NCBI GenBank assembly: GCA_003133425.1
Contig: PKXI01000239.1
Location: 1-31,644, forward strand
Reading direction: 5' to 3'
Source of the DNA: Acidobacteriaceae bacterium
GTDB lineage: Bacteria; Acidobacteriota; Terriglobia; Terriglobales; Acidobacteriaceae
DNA: 31,644 nucleotides
Position 1 is the first letter of the stretch; every line of letters begins with the position of its first letter. Positions 1-6,075 of this stretch are shown here, piece by piece. Under the pieces are notes generated by a model, which did no database searches, was not told the DNA's origin, and worked only from the letters and a program-made list of their open reading frames with translations. A program made the translations under genes and the position numbers.

Positions 1-293
1 TGCAGATTCCTCTCAGCAAAGGGGTTATGGGTAGTTTTCTCGTTTCGGATGCGTGTGCTTGGGCCGAACTGGTCTTGATGGACATACTGCAATGATTGTG
101 CGCCGACAGGCGGTAATTCTCTGCAAAACCATGGCTGTGGGCTGCTGCTTCCAGATCATTTCTCAGGGTTCCGCTCATCGCGAAGGGCAACGGGTGCAGT
201 GGGAAGGGCAACTGAGTCCCAGGTCTCAGAGGCGAGACATGGGGCACCCGGCAGTTGAGGTATACCTCCCTTAGTGCCTCCTGACGTCTTCGT
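1..293. other. No gene recognised; contains two palindromes
   Basis: I see no convincing coding region here. A 73-codon plus-strand frame exists but has no recognisable motif and no good ribosome site. The stretch lies just beyond the 3' end of the broken ATPase gene and holds a stem-loop at 218-243 and the perfect 12-bp palindrome GAGGTATACCTC at 257-268. The true context to the left is cut off by the window edge. Confidence 0.4.
218..250. repeat. Hairpin repeat with ATGGGGCACCCGG tail
   Basis: The arms CCCAGGTCTC (218-227) and GAGACATGGG (234-243) pair with one mismatch around a 6-nt loop. The motif ATGGGGCACCCGG follows. A related tail, ATGGGGCACGGGG, sits beside another hairpin at 10203-10240, so I take both as members of a dispersed intergenic hairpin family. 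Function is unknown. Confidence 0.4.
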
Positions 294-962
294 TTATCCA
301 TCAAACGACATCATCGGGGGATTCTCATCGAGTTCCAAATAAGCTCGGAAGGGCGCGTTGACCTCGTACCTTTTTTCGTTTAATTGAAGCGCAGGAAATC
401 GGCTCGCAAGGACCGCATTCTTCTGTAGTTCTTTCTTCTCGTCTGCATATGCGAACGTACCATGGGATACCTCAACGCCGAGAAAGGTCAAATTGATCAA
501 CTGCTCAATAACCCGATCAACAAGCTCGGCCTCTATTCCAGCAGATGAAATGTGCTTTCTGACGGTTGATTCCGACAACACGCAGGGACCTCCGACAAAC
601 TCAAGTAGAACCGCTTCCAGTTTGGGTATTGCCGAACTATTCTCCACTAGAATCGAATCCCAAGCGTACTGAGAGTACTGCATCTCGCCATCGATGATGT
701 CTTTCACTTCGACTCTGTCGTGCTTGCGGTTCACAGCGAATGAAACAGCCGCCTTAACGAAATAGACGATATCTCTGGGCCTGGGCAAAATCCGGCTAAC
801 TAAATATTCACGAGTGGTGACATCCCCAACTTGAGCACAGAAGTATTTATGCCACATTGTTGCAGGATCGCTGCTCGGACCGTGCGATGATACGTAACGC
901 TCTTCGATCACCCTCAGAAGGAGTTCGGGATCATTCCAGCTCAGTCGAGTGACCGGCGACAA
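294..962 (-). CDS. C-terminal fragment of the broken ATPase gene
   Basis: This frame of 222 codons begins at a TTG inside the 49-bp insert and continues with TRLSWNDPELLLRVIEERYV, the segment that should directly follow HTRLS of the central fragment. It then shows helical sequence ending in a winged-helix-like region (SESTVRKHI, ELVDRVIEQLINLTFLGVE). It overlaps the upstream fragment by 32 bp. That looks like translational coupling, but the nine-base direct repeats show it arose by insertion. Separate expression cannot be excluded, since a TTG start is present, but there is no good Shine-Dalgarno sequence before it. Confidence 0.6.
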   Translation of the reverse strand: MSPVTRLSWNDPELLLRVIEERYVSSHGPSSDPATMWHKYFCAQVGDVTTREYLVSRILPRPRDIVYFVKAAVSFAVNRKHDRVEVKDIIDGEMQYSQYAWDSILVENSSAIPKLEAVLLEFVGGPCVLSESTVRKHISSAGIEAELVDRVIEQLINLTFLGVEVSHGTFAYADEKKELQKNAVLASRFPALQLNEKRYEVNAPFRAYLELDENPPMMSFDG

Positions 963-2361
963 TCATAAGTACCGATGGGAAAAAGTAATTGACGCCGGAC
1001 AGTCGAGTATGCGAAATCTTGTCGGGCTCTTCCGCAGCTACTATTATCTGGTCGAAAATGTCGCTGCTCAAGAAAATGGCGCTGCCGTATCTTGTTGAAT
1101 TCCTGTTGCGTTCCCCATAGCGGAGCTCTTCCCCTACACGTTGTGCCGCCGTCAACAGGCCTGACAAGAACTGTGTTAGGCCCTCAATGTCCGCAGTTCG
1201 AGTCCACGGCTTATCTAGATTGTCAATAAGGAGCCGAACTTGGTGCTTTTTTGTCAGCACTTCACTAAGAACGGTTCGGAGCCTACTGAGCATGTTGTTG
1301 TGCAGAGCTTCCGATATGCCATTCCTGAACTGTTCCGATGACGCGCCTGGCACCACCCTTTCGAGCGACAAAACCGCGTTCTCTAGTCGAACAGTGAAGT
1401 CACCCGAGAGCGCTTTTTCCTCCTCTGACATGAACTCAATTAACCTTCGTGTCTCCGGGTCAGAAAGCTGCCACGGCGTCCGAGTCTCGGCATGCTTGGC
1501 CGCCGCAATTGCGAGCTCTGTGTAGAGCATGTACTTCCACAAACTCTCAATCACGTAGCCTTTATGGTCGCTATGCTTATAACTTGCAAAAAGCCGTGCA
1601 AGCCCTTTCATTTCGTAGCCTACTGGTTTGAGTACACAAACCAGACTCCCGAGGTCTTTCCCAAGCGCAGAGGCTGCTTGAATGAGATTGGCGGTTTTTC
1701 CCGTCCCCTTTCTCCCGACGAAGATCGTTTGAGTCCCATTCAGAATGTCCATATGCGCAGTCGTCTCCACAAAGTACTGGGAAAGGCGCGACGCTTCATT
1801 TTCTGCGACGTATTCGCCAAGCTGTTGATGGAAATCTCTCAGTTCCGTCGCCAACTTCAGGGCCCCCGCCAAGTTTCTTACCTTCTCGGAACCATCGGAG
1901 ATCTCGGCAGGGGTGATTTGCTGCAGCCATTCCTCTGTTAGTTGACCTGCCTCGGCGGGGGTCACGTGGTACCGCATCAAATCCCGGTAGTCCATCGGGG
2001 CAAGCAGTTCGCTGTATTCGGTGAGCATCAACAAATTTCGATCAAAGCCGCGTGCTAATCCGCTCACCAATGCGTACCGAGCGTTGTGGAGCTTGGCCCC
2101 TTCTCTGTTAGGGGGAAGGAAGTGGACGATGATTCCTGGTGCATAGAGAACTTTCTGGCCATACCAGTAAAGCGGCTGAACGGACGATTCACGGGGATCG
2201 TCCAGTACTGGCTTGGGCTTCAGATTATCTGCCACACGGTTGACTCGGACGCTGGCCTCAGTGTCTATCCTGCTCTTCAAATAGAGAAGTGGATCAGGGG
2301 GTTGACTAGGGACCAACAATGGCTCGATTGAAGCCCGATAAATTGTGGCTTCTGGCTTCAA
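931..2361 (-). CDS. Central P-loop ATPase fragment of the broken gene
   Basis: This frame carries the ATPase core. Walker A is GRKGTGKT at about residues 216-223 of the frame from 2361, and Walker B is RLLIDNLD at about 376-383, inside a long helical region. The 5' limit at 2361 is an artefact: the same open frame extends upstream to about 2479 with family-like sequence (KKEFEQLRLLTTIGYRAY), so there is no independent start or ribosome site. The 3' end is wrong too: after DKISHTRLS it runs into GVNYFFPSVLM and stops, because of the insert at 951-999. The family is thought to couple an N-terminal effector-like domain to an ATPase switch; the details are inference. Confidence 0.65.
   Translation of the reverse strand: MKPEATIYRASIEPLLVPSQPPDPLLYLKSRIDTEASVRVNRVADNLKPKPVLDDPRESSVQPLYWYGQKVLYAPGIIVHFLPPNREGAKLHNARYALVSGLARGFDRNLLMLTEYSELLAPMDYRDLMRYHVTPAEAGQLTEEWLQQITPAEISDGSEKVRNLAGALKLATELRDFHQQLGEYVAENEASRLSQYFVETTAHMDILNGTQTIFVGRKGTGKTANLIQAASALGKDLGSLVCVLKPVGYEMKGLARLFASYKHSDHKGYVIESLWKYMLYTELAIAAAKHAETRTPWQLSDPETRRLIEFMSEEEKALSGDFTVRLENAVLSLERVVPGASSEQFRNGISEALHNNMLSRLRTVLSEVLTKKHQVRLLIDNLDKPWTRTADIEGLTQFLSGLLTAAQRVGEELRYGERNRNSTRYGSAIFLSSDIFDQIIVAAEEPDKISHTRLSGVNYFFPSVLMIVAGHSTELE
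942..1008. mobile_element. 49-bp miniature insert with 9-bp target duplication
   Basis: The 9-mer CAGTCGAGT occurs at 942-950 and again at 1000-1008. Between them lies a 49-bp insert (951-999) whose ends are imperfect inverted repeats: CCGGCGACAATCA (953-965) against the complement of TAATTGACGCCGG (986-998), 11 of 13 matching. Taking out one direct repeat plus the insert (58 bp) restores the ATPase reading frame exactly. This is the signature of a transposition event with 9-bp target duplication, either a very small non-autonomous element or an internally deleted one. No transposase is encoded here. Confidence 0.65.
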
Positions 2362-2468
2362 ATGCGGTTTATCTGCGAAGAATCCTTTTATAATCTGGTC
2401 CGCATTTGTGTATGCTCTGTAACCGATTGTGGTGAGAAGGCGAAGCTGTTCAAATTCCTTTTTGTAAT

Positions 2469-2768
2469 CTACATAGCTTCATCTCTAATGAGCCAGACAC
2501 GTTTATCTCTCGCTATCGCAAAACCTAATTCAAACATTACGTTTGCATTAATCGTTGTTATGTCGGCGCAAAAAAAATCGCAATCATCGATGGCGTTACA
2601 GATCTCCCGGATTATGTACTTACCCCCAATCCCAAGGTCTTCCCAGCTATCGATCTTCGCAGCCTGCGTCTTATTTATGTCTTCGATTGCTGCTTTGATC
2701 GTCGCAGGTATGGAGTGGGGAAGAGAAGCATAGGCGAAGAAACCGGTCGGCGTGATCAAGATAATCAC
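2469..2768 (-). CDS. N-terminal TIR-like fragment of the broken ATPase
   Basis: This is the 99-codon 5' piece of the broken gene. The start is taken as GTG at 2768-2766, because it gives a family-like beginning (VIILITPTGFFAYA); the longer frame upstream runs back through the tRNA gene and is not credible. The sequence shows a beta-strand opening, a WEDLGIGGKYI segment, an acidic CDFFCADIT strand and the motif NANVMFELGFAIAR followed by KRVWLI. That pattern is typical of TIR-like and nucleoside-deoxyribosyltransferase-like folds, where ADxTxxNxNVxxELG forms part of the nucleotide pocket. The frame stops at TAG right after RDEAM, where the homologous reading frame continues one base out of phase. 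On its own it probably makes no functional product. Confidence 0.6.
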   Translation of the reverse strand: MIILITPTGFFAYASLPHSIPATIKAAIEDINKTQAAKIDSWEDLGIGGKYIIREICNAIDDCDFFCADITTINANVMFELGFAIARDKRVWLIRDEAM

Positions 2769-2976
2769 CTCTTGGACAGATTGCCTAATCGTACAACGGG
2801 AGGTTCGACGCTCAAATAATATGCACAGTGTTCCAAGCAAAGGGTGCGGCAGATTCGTAGGCGGCAAACTCGTCCGCGTTGCGTTGGTCACCGACAGGCA
2901 GCATTCCGTATGTCTACCGTATGGAGAACCGTCTGGAATTGAGTGAGATTGGAATTGATTGATTGCAGATTGCTTA

Positions 2977-3051
2977 TGGTGGGCGCTGCAGGATTCGAAC
3001 CTGCGACTTCCACCGTGTGAAGGTGGCACTCTACCGCTGAGTTAAGCGCCC
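2977..3051 (-). tRNA. tRNA-Val (anticodon CAC)
   Basis: A full cloverleaf is readable on the minus strand. The acceptor stem GGGCGCT pairs with AGCGCCC, the D-arm is CTCAGCGGTAGAGT, the anticodon stem CCACC/GGTGG encloses loop TTCACAC with anticodon CAC (reads GUG), and the T-arm contains GGTTCGAATCC. The 3' CCA is encoded (2977-2979). The broken ATPase gene lies downstream on the same strand, consistent with the tRNA 3' side being a hotspot for acquired genes, although I see no repeated tRNA 3' end that would mark an attachment site. Confidence 0.95.
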
Positions 3052-3171
3052 TTGGGGGGCGGGAAATGACCGCGCCAGCGGGGCATCCCGTAGGTTAGAG
3101 TAACACCAGCAGGGCTTTAGGGCCAACCCTGGACACAAGGGCGGTAGCCGGGGCGATTTGATGGGATTTTC

Positions 3172-3385
3172 CCTCAGCGGCTAAAGCCCAAGTTCACTTT
3201 TGGAGCTTTGCGGCACGACTGAACAGGCTGCGGAAAAACTCGCGATTTCGCGTGAAATGGTCGAAAGGCGTCCCTCCGGGGCTAAAGCCCGCGTTTATTC
3301 TGCTGGCTTTGTGCGGGGGTTGAAACCCCCGCCTCCCTCCCGATCGAATTTTTCCGCAGCCTGTGAAGTCGAGCCCTTTCAAAAA
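3172..3385. repeat. REP-like palindrome unit, split by an insertion
   Basis: The unit reads CCCTCAGCGGCTAAAGCC ... GCGGCACGACTGAA and, after the inserted element (3224-3363), resumes as TGAAGTCGAGCCCTTTCAAA. Joined across one TGAA copy it gives the arms GGCACGACT and AGTCGAGCC, the same layout as the intact unit at 23932-24000 (TCCCTCGGCGGCTAAAGCCG ... GGCACGGCT/AGCCGTGCC ... CCCTTTCAAA). The two copies therefore define one dispersed palindromic repeat family made of two tandem hairpins. Confidence 0.55.
3224..3363. mobile_element. 140-bp MITE-like element with 15-bp perfect inverted ends
   Basis: The element starts CAGGCTGCGGAAAAA (3224-3238) and ends with its exact complement TTTTTCCGCAGCCTG (3349-3363). 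It is flanked on both sides by TGAA (3220-3223 and 3364-3367), a likely 4-bp target duplication, and sits in the loop of a REP-like hairpin. Inside is a second copy of the CCCTCCGGGGCTAAAGCCCG motif and the palindrome GCGGGGGTTGAAACCCCCGC. There is no open frame of credible coding character, so it would need a transposase supplied in trans. Confidence 0.6.
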
Positions 3386-3529
3386 CTGTGGCTGCAGAGC
3401 TTTTTCTGGGGCCGGTGAAGGCCGGTATCGACCGAACCATGGGCTGGAGAATCAAGGCAATCCGCGACGAGGGCCGGTACGCAGGGCGACCTACGGGCGA
3501 GTTTCCCACGCACGGGGAGGCGGTGCCGT

Positions 3530-3612
3530 GGGCTGGGCTTGGGGCGGCGCTTTGGGCTGGGCACGGGGCTGGGGCCGGGGCTGGGCTTGGGGGCGGGTCG
3601 GGCTTGGGCGGG
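3530..3612 (+). repeat. G-run tract upstream of the sigma factor
   Basis: Within 83 bases there are 14 runs of three to five G separated by one to about nine bases (GGGCTGGGCTTGGGG and similar). This is simple-sequence DNA with strong G-quadruplex potential on the plus strand. The long open frame running through it would translate as Gly/Ala/Trp-rich low-complexity sequence, which argues it is leader rather than coding. It lies 180 bases before the preferred sigma-factor start. Confidence 0.5.
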
Positions 3613-3792
3613 ATGAATCTGGCCAGCTCGAGGATGGCTAAAGGGGCGCAGGAAGGGTCGGGATCGGCGCCTGCAGCGAGCGGTTCCGGCGCCAAAGCTG
3701 AAGACAGCCGGAATCCAGCCAAAAACGACGAATTCGACCCGGAAACTGCTGATCAAGCGCAACCTTCCGCTGAAAATCGTGTTCCAGAAGAC

Positions 3793-4461
3793 ATGGCAAC
3801 CATGGTCCTGAACAACTCGACCCTGGGAGTGGGCTCGGCCAGGCCGGACTTTAGGCCTGAAGTCGGTTCCGGCGTACATGCCGAACTGGACCCGGCAAGC
3901 GACGCGGCGGTGATGCTGCGCGTTGCCGAGGGCGACGAAGCAAGCTTCAATTTTCTGGTCCAGAAACACCACCGGCCGGTGATTCACTTTCTGTTCAGGA
4001 TGGTGCGCAACATGGCGGTTGCCGAGGAGTTGGCGCAGGAGGTGTTTCTGCGCGTTTACAGAGCAAGAGACAGCTACAGGGCGGAGGCCAGGTTTACGAC
4101 GTGGCTTTACCGGATTGCGACTAACCTGGCTGTGAACCATGCGCGCGACACAAAACACGAAAGATCGGCACAGACCGTTTATCTGGATGCACCGGACGAA
4201 GAAACGGGCACGACTCCAGACGTGGCGGACGACGAACCGAGTGTGGAACAAAAGCTGATGCGCGATGAGCGCATGGCTGCCATTCGCACGCACGTGATGG
4301 CGCTGCCTGAACGGCAGCGGATGGCGGTGTTGATGCACAAGTACCAGGGAATGGATTACCGCCAGATTGGCGATGTGCTGAAGTTGAGCGAATCGGCAAC
4401 CAAGTCGCTGCTCTTCCGGGCGTACCAGACGCTGCGGGACAAGCTGAAGGATTTTGTGTAA
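3793..4461 (+). CDS. ECF-family RNA polymerase sigma factor (RpoE-like)
   Basis: Directs RNA polymerase to a stress or envelope regulon. The 222-residue product has a sigma-2 region at about residues 48-118 (FNFLVQKHHRPVIHFLFRM, AEELAQEVFLRVYR, FTTWLYRIATN) and a sigma-4 helix-turn-helix at about 160-215 (LPERQRMAVLMHKYQGMDY, IGDVLKLSESATKSLLFRA). The start is uncertain. I choose ATG 3793 because the sequence from MATMVLNN resembles the N-terminus of relatives; ATG 3613 would add 60 disordered residues, and the frame is open back to 3388 through low-complexity G-run DNA. A zinc-type anti-sigma gene follows directly, so the pair is almost certainly co-transcribed and the factor held inactive by its partner. 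Confidence 0.9.
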   Translation: MATMVLNNSTLGVGSARPDFRPEVGSGVHAELDPASDAAVMLRVAEGDEASFNFLVQKHHRPVIHFLFRMVRNMAVAEELAQEVFLRVYRARDSYRAEARFTTWLYRIATNLAVNHARDTKHERSAQTVYLDAPDEETGTTPDVADDEPSVEQKLMRDERMAAIRTHVMALPERQRMAVLMHKYQGMDYRQIGDVLKLSESATKSLLFRAYQTLRDKLKDFV

Positions 4462-4506
4462 GTGGAAACACGCCGGGCGACACCGGTGGAAAGCGGGGTG
4501 GAACCT

Positions 4507-5013
4507 ATGGAACAGATAAAGAACAATTGCACCGGGATGGACTCGAAGCTGGCGGATCTGTTGCTGGATCCGACGGCCGTGCCTGCCAAGGTTCAAACGC
4601 ATGTTGCGGAGTGTGACAACTGCCAGGCAGAACTGGCCGAACTGAAGGCGACGATGAACCTGCTGGACGAGTGGGAAGCTCCGGAGCCCAACCCCTACTT
4701 TCTGACGCGGCTTGATGCCCGGATGCGAGAAGAGCGAGAGGCTGCGCCAGCCGGCTGGCTGGCAGGCTGGATTGCACGCGCGCGCGCCGGATTTGCTTAT
4801 GGCGCGGCCTCGCATGTGCGTCCGCTGGCGGCGATGGCGCTGACCGTGATGCTGCTGGTAGGCGGCGGAACTTATCTGGGCGTGACGGACTGGAACCACC
4901 CCGAGCAGCCAGCACCCCAGACCGCAGTGGTTCATGATTTGCAGTTGCTGGACAACAATGCCCAGATACTGGATCAGTTGGAGTCCCTTTCTGACAATCA
5001 GAACGGGGACTAG
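4507..5013 (+). CDS. Membrane anti-sigma factor, zinc-binding type
   Basis: Expected to bind and restrain the sigma factor encoded just upstream. The 168-residue protein has a short zinc-binding domain with H32-x3-C36-x2-C39 (HVAECDNC) plus C8, a proline-rich linker, and one membrane-spanning segment at about 104-125 (RPLAAMALTVMLLVGG). A short periplasmic tail rich in D, L and Q follows. The start at ATG 4507 has GGGGTGG upstream; a GTG at 4462, abutting the sigma stop codon, is a possible longer start. No protease site can be recognised from sequence, so how the sigma factor is released is unknown. Confidence 0.85.
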   Translation: MEQIKNNCTGMDSKLADLLLDPTAVPAKVQTHVAECDNCQAELAELKATMNLLDEWEAPEPNPYFLTRLDARMREEREAAPAGWLAGWIARARAGFAYGAASHVRPLAAMALTVMLLVGGGTYLGVTDWNHPEQPAPQTAVVHDLQLLDNNAQILDQLESLSDNQNGD

Positions 5014-5052
5014 CTTTACACACTTTTCGGCCGGGGGCCGGGAGAGAGACTT

Positions 5053-5976
5053 GTGACCTGGGTATCCAATGCGCGAAGGATGCTGCCCGCAATTTTGGTT
5101 GCGGCGGTGCTGGCTCTCTGTGCGCCCATGGGCTTAGCGTTTGGCCAGCAACAGCGCGGTAACCAGCCCCGGTCTGCGCCTGCGCCTCGTAATTCTCAAC
5201 CGCAGTATCGGTCTCAGCCTCAGTTCAGGCAGCCGCAACCGCAGTACAGGTCGCAGCCGCAGTATCGGCAGGCACCGCAGATGCAAGGGAGGCCGCAGGG
5301 GTACCCGGTACAGCGTCAGCAGAATGGTTTTCCCGCGAATGGTGCACGGCCGGTTTATCCGGGCGGCGCTTACGGGCGCTCGGTGCCGCAGGGGCAAGGC
5401 GGCCCGCAGGGGTACCCGATGCAGCGTCAGCAGAACGGATATCCAGCGAATGTTCCTGGGGCTGCCAATCCGGGTGGATCCTTCGGACGTCCGGCGTATA
5501 ACGGTTCGCAGCGTCCAGGTTATGCAGGTCCGGGCGCCGCGCCCCAGGGCCACCTTGGAGACTGGCTGAATCAGCACCAGAATGTTCCTGTGCAGGACCA
5601 GGAGCGGATGCTGCGCAACGATCCGAGCTTCAAGCGTCTGCCTTCCGCCGATCAGCAGCGGCTGACGCAGCAGTTGCGCCAGGTGGATCAGATGCCCGAG
5701 CAGCAGCGCGATCGCCGGCTGGCGCGAAACGAGATGCTGGAGCGCATGTCGCCGGAGCAACGCATGAGCATCAACCGCTCGGGACGGCAATGGGCTGCTC
5801 TGCCACAGGATCGTCAGACGATGATGAAGCGGGCGTTCCAGGATTTGCGCGGAGTTCCTCTGGATCAACGCCAGACGGTGCTGAATTCTGCTCGATACCA
5901 AGGCACCTTTTCGCCTGAAGAGCGCGGCATTCTTTCGGATTTTCTGCGCGTGGAGCCTTACCAGTCGCAGCAATAG
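5053..5976 (+). CDS. Exported DUF3106-domain protein with QPQYR repeats
   Basis: Third gene of the sigma/anti-sigma unit, 39 bases after the anti-sigma gene. It starts at GTG 5053 with GGAGAGAG upstream. Residues 1 to about 32 form a signal peptide (MLPAILVAAVLALCAPMGLAFG). Next come a Gln/Pro/Tyr-rich stretch of short QPQYR/QPQFR repeats and two 37-residue units (PQGYPVQRQQNGFPAN and PQGYPMQRQQNGYPAN, 111 bp apart). The C-terminal half is the helical DUF3106 domain (MSPEQRMSINRSGRQWAAL, LPQDRQTMMKRAFQDLRGV). The molecular function of DUF3106 is not known to me. Linkage to an ECF pair suggests it belongs to the envelope-stress response, perhaps as sensor or target; that is inference. Confidence 0.8.
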   Translation: MTWVSNARRMLPAILVAAVLALCAPMGLAFGQQQRGNQPRSAPAPRNSQPQYRSQPQFRQPQPQYRSQPQYRQAPQMQGRPQGYPVQRQQNGFPANGARPVYPGGAYGRSVPQGQGGPQGYPMQRQQNGYPANVPGAANPGGSFGRPAYNGSQRPGYAGPGAAPQGHLGDWLNQHQNVPVQDQERMLRNDPSFKRLPSADQQRLTQQLRQVDQMPEQQRDRRLARNEMLERMSPEQRMSINRSGRQWAALPQDRQTMMKRAFQDLRGVPLDQRQTVLNSARYQGTFSPEERGILSDFLRVEPYQSQQ

Positions 5977-5994
5977 GAATGCGAATCGGTCGCG

Positions 5995-6036
5995 ACAAAA
6001 AAGGGCAGCGGAATTTTTCTCTGCTGCCTTTTTTGT
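5995..6036. terminator. Bidirectional intrinsic terminator
   Basis: The sequence AAAAAAGGGCAGCGGA ... TCTGCTGCCTTTTTT forms a stem (GGCAGC with GCTGCC) flanked by A-run and T-run. It can therefore serve both the plus-strand DUF3106 unit and the converging minus-strand GH3 gene. Confidence 0.8.
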
Positions 6037-6075
6037 TGCAGTGCGACCTCGCGATGCCTTAGCGCGACGGCCGGG

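Larger units (their letters stand above)
294..2768 (-). pseudogene. Broken TIR-like / P-loop ATPase gene (Sll1717-type)
   Basis: Three minus-strand frames join into one protein of about 800 residues. The N-terminal part (GTG start 2768-2766) ends early at 2471-2469. In the next frame the same sequence continues as SYVDYKKEFEQLRLL and reads through to KPEATIYR. Restoring one A near 2480 (GAAGC to GAAAGC) gives RDESYVDY and rejoins the frames. A second break comes from 58 extra bases at 942-1008; removing them gives HTRLSWNDPELLLRVIEER without a stop. The domain order is a TIR-like nucleotide-binding domain, a P-loop ATPase and a C-terminal helical/winged part. This resembles the family called P-loop ATPase, Sll1717 family. 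A defence role is inference from the architecture and the position beside a tRNA. The 1-nt lesion could be a sequencing error; the 58-bp one is less easily explained that way. Confidence 0.75.

Noticed and set aside
2769..3029. Long N-terminus of the TIR-like ORF running through tRNA-Val
   Set aside because: The residues before 2768 translate the tRNA and spacer DNA and have no family character.
2977..3051. Attachment site at tRNA-Val
   Set aside because: I find no second copy of the tRNA 3' end within the window and no integrase gene.
3379..4935. 518-codon open frame on the minus strand
   Set aside because: It lies opposite the sigma and anti-sigma genes, is rich in His, Arg and Pro, and is explained by high GC codon bias in the real genes.
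5053..5976. Overlapping minus-strand ORF 5134-5973
   Set aside because: Leu/Arg-rich reverse frame of a Gln/Pro-rich coding sequence; codon bias points to the plus strand.
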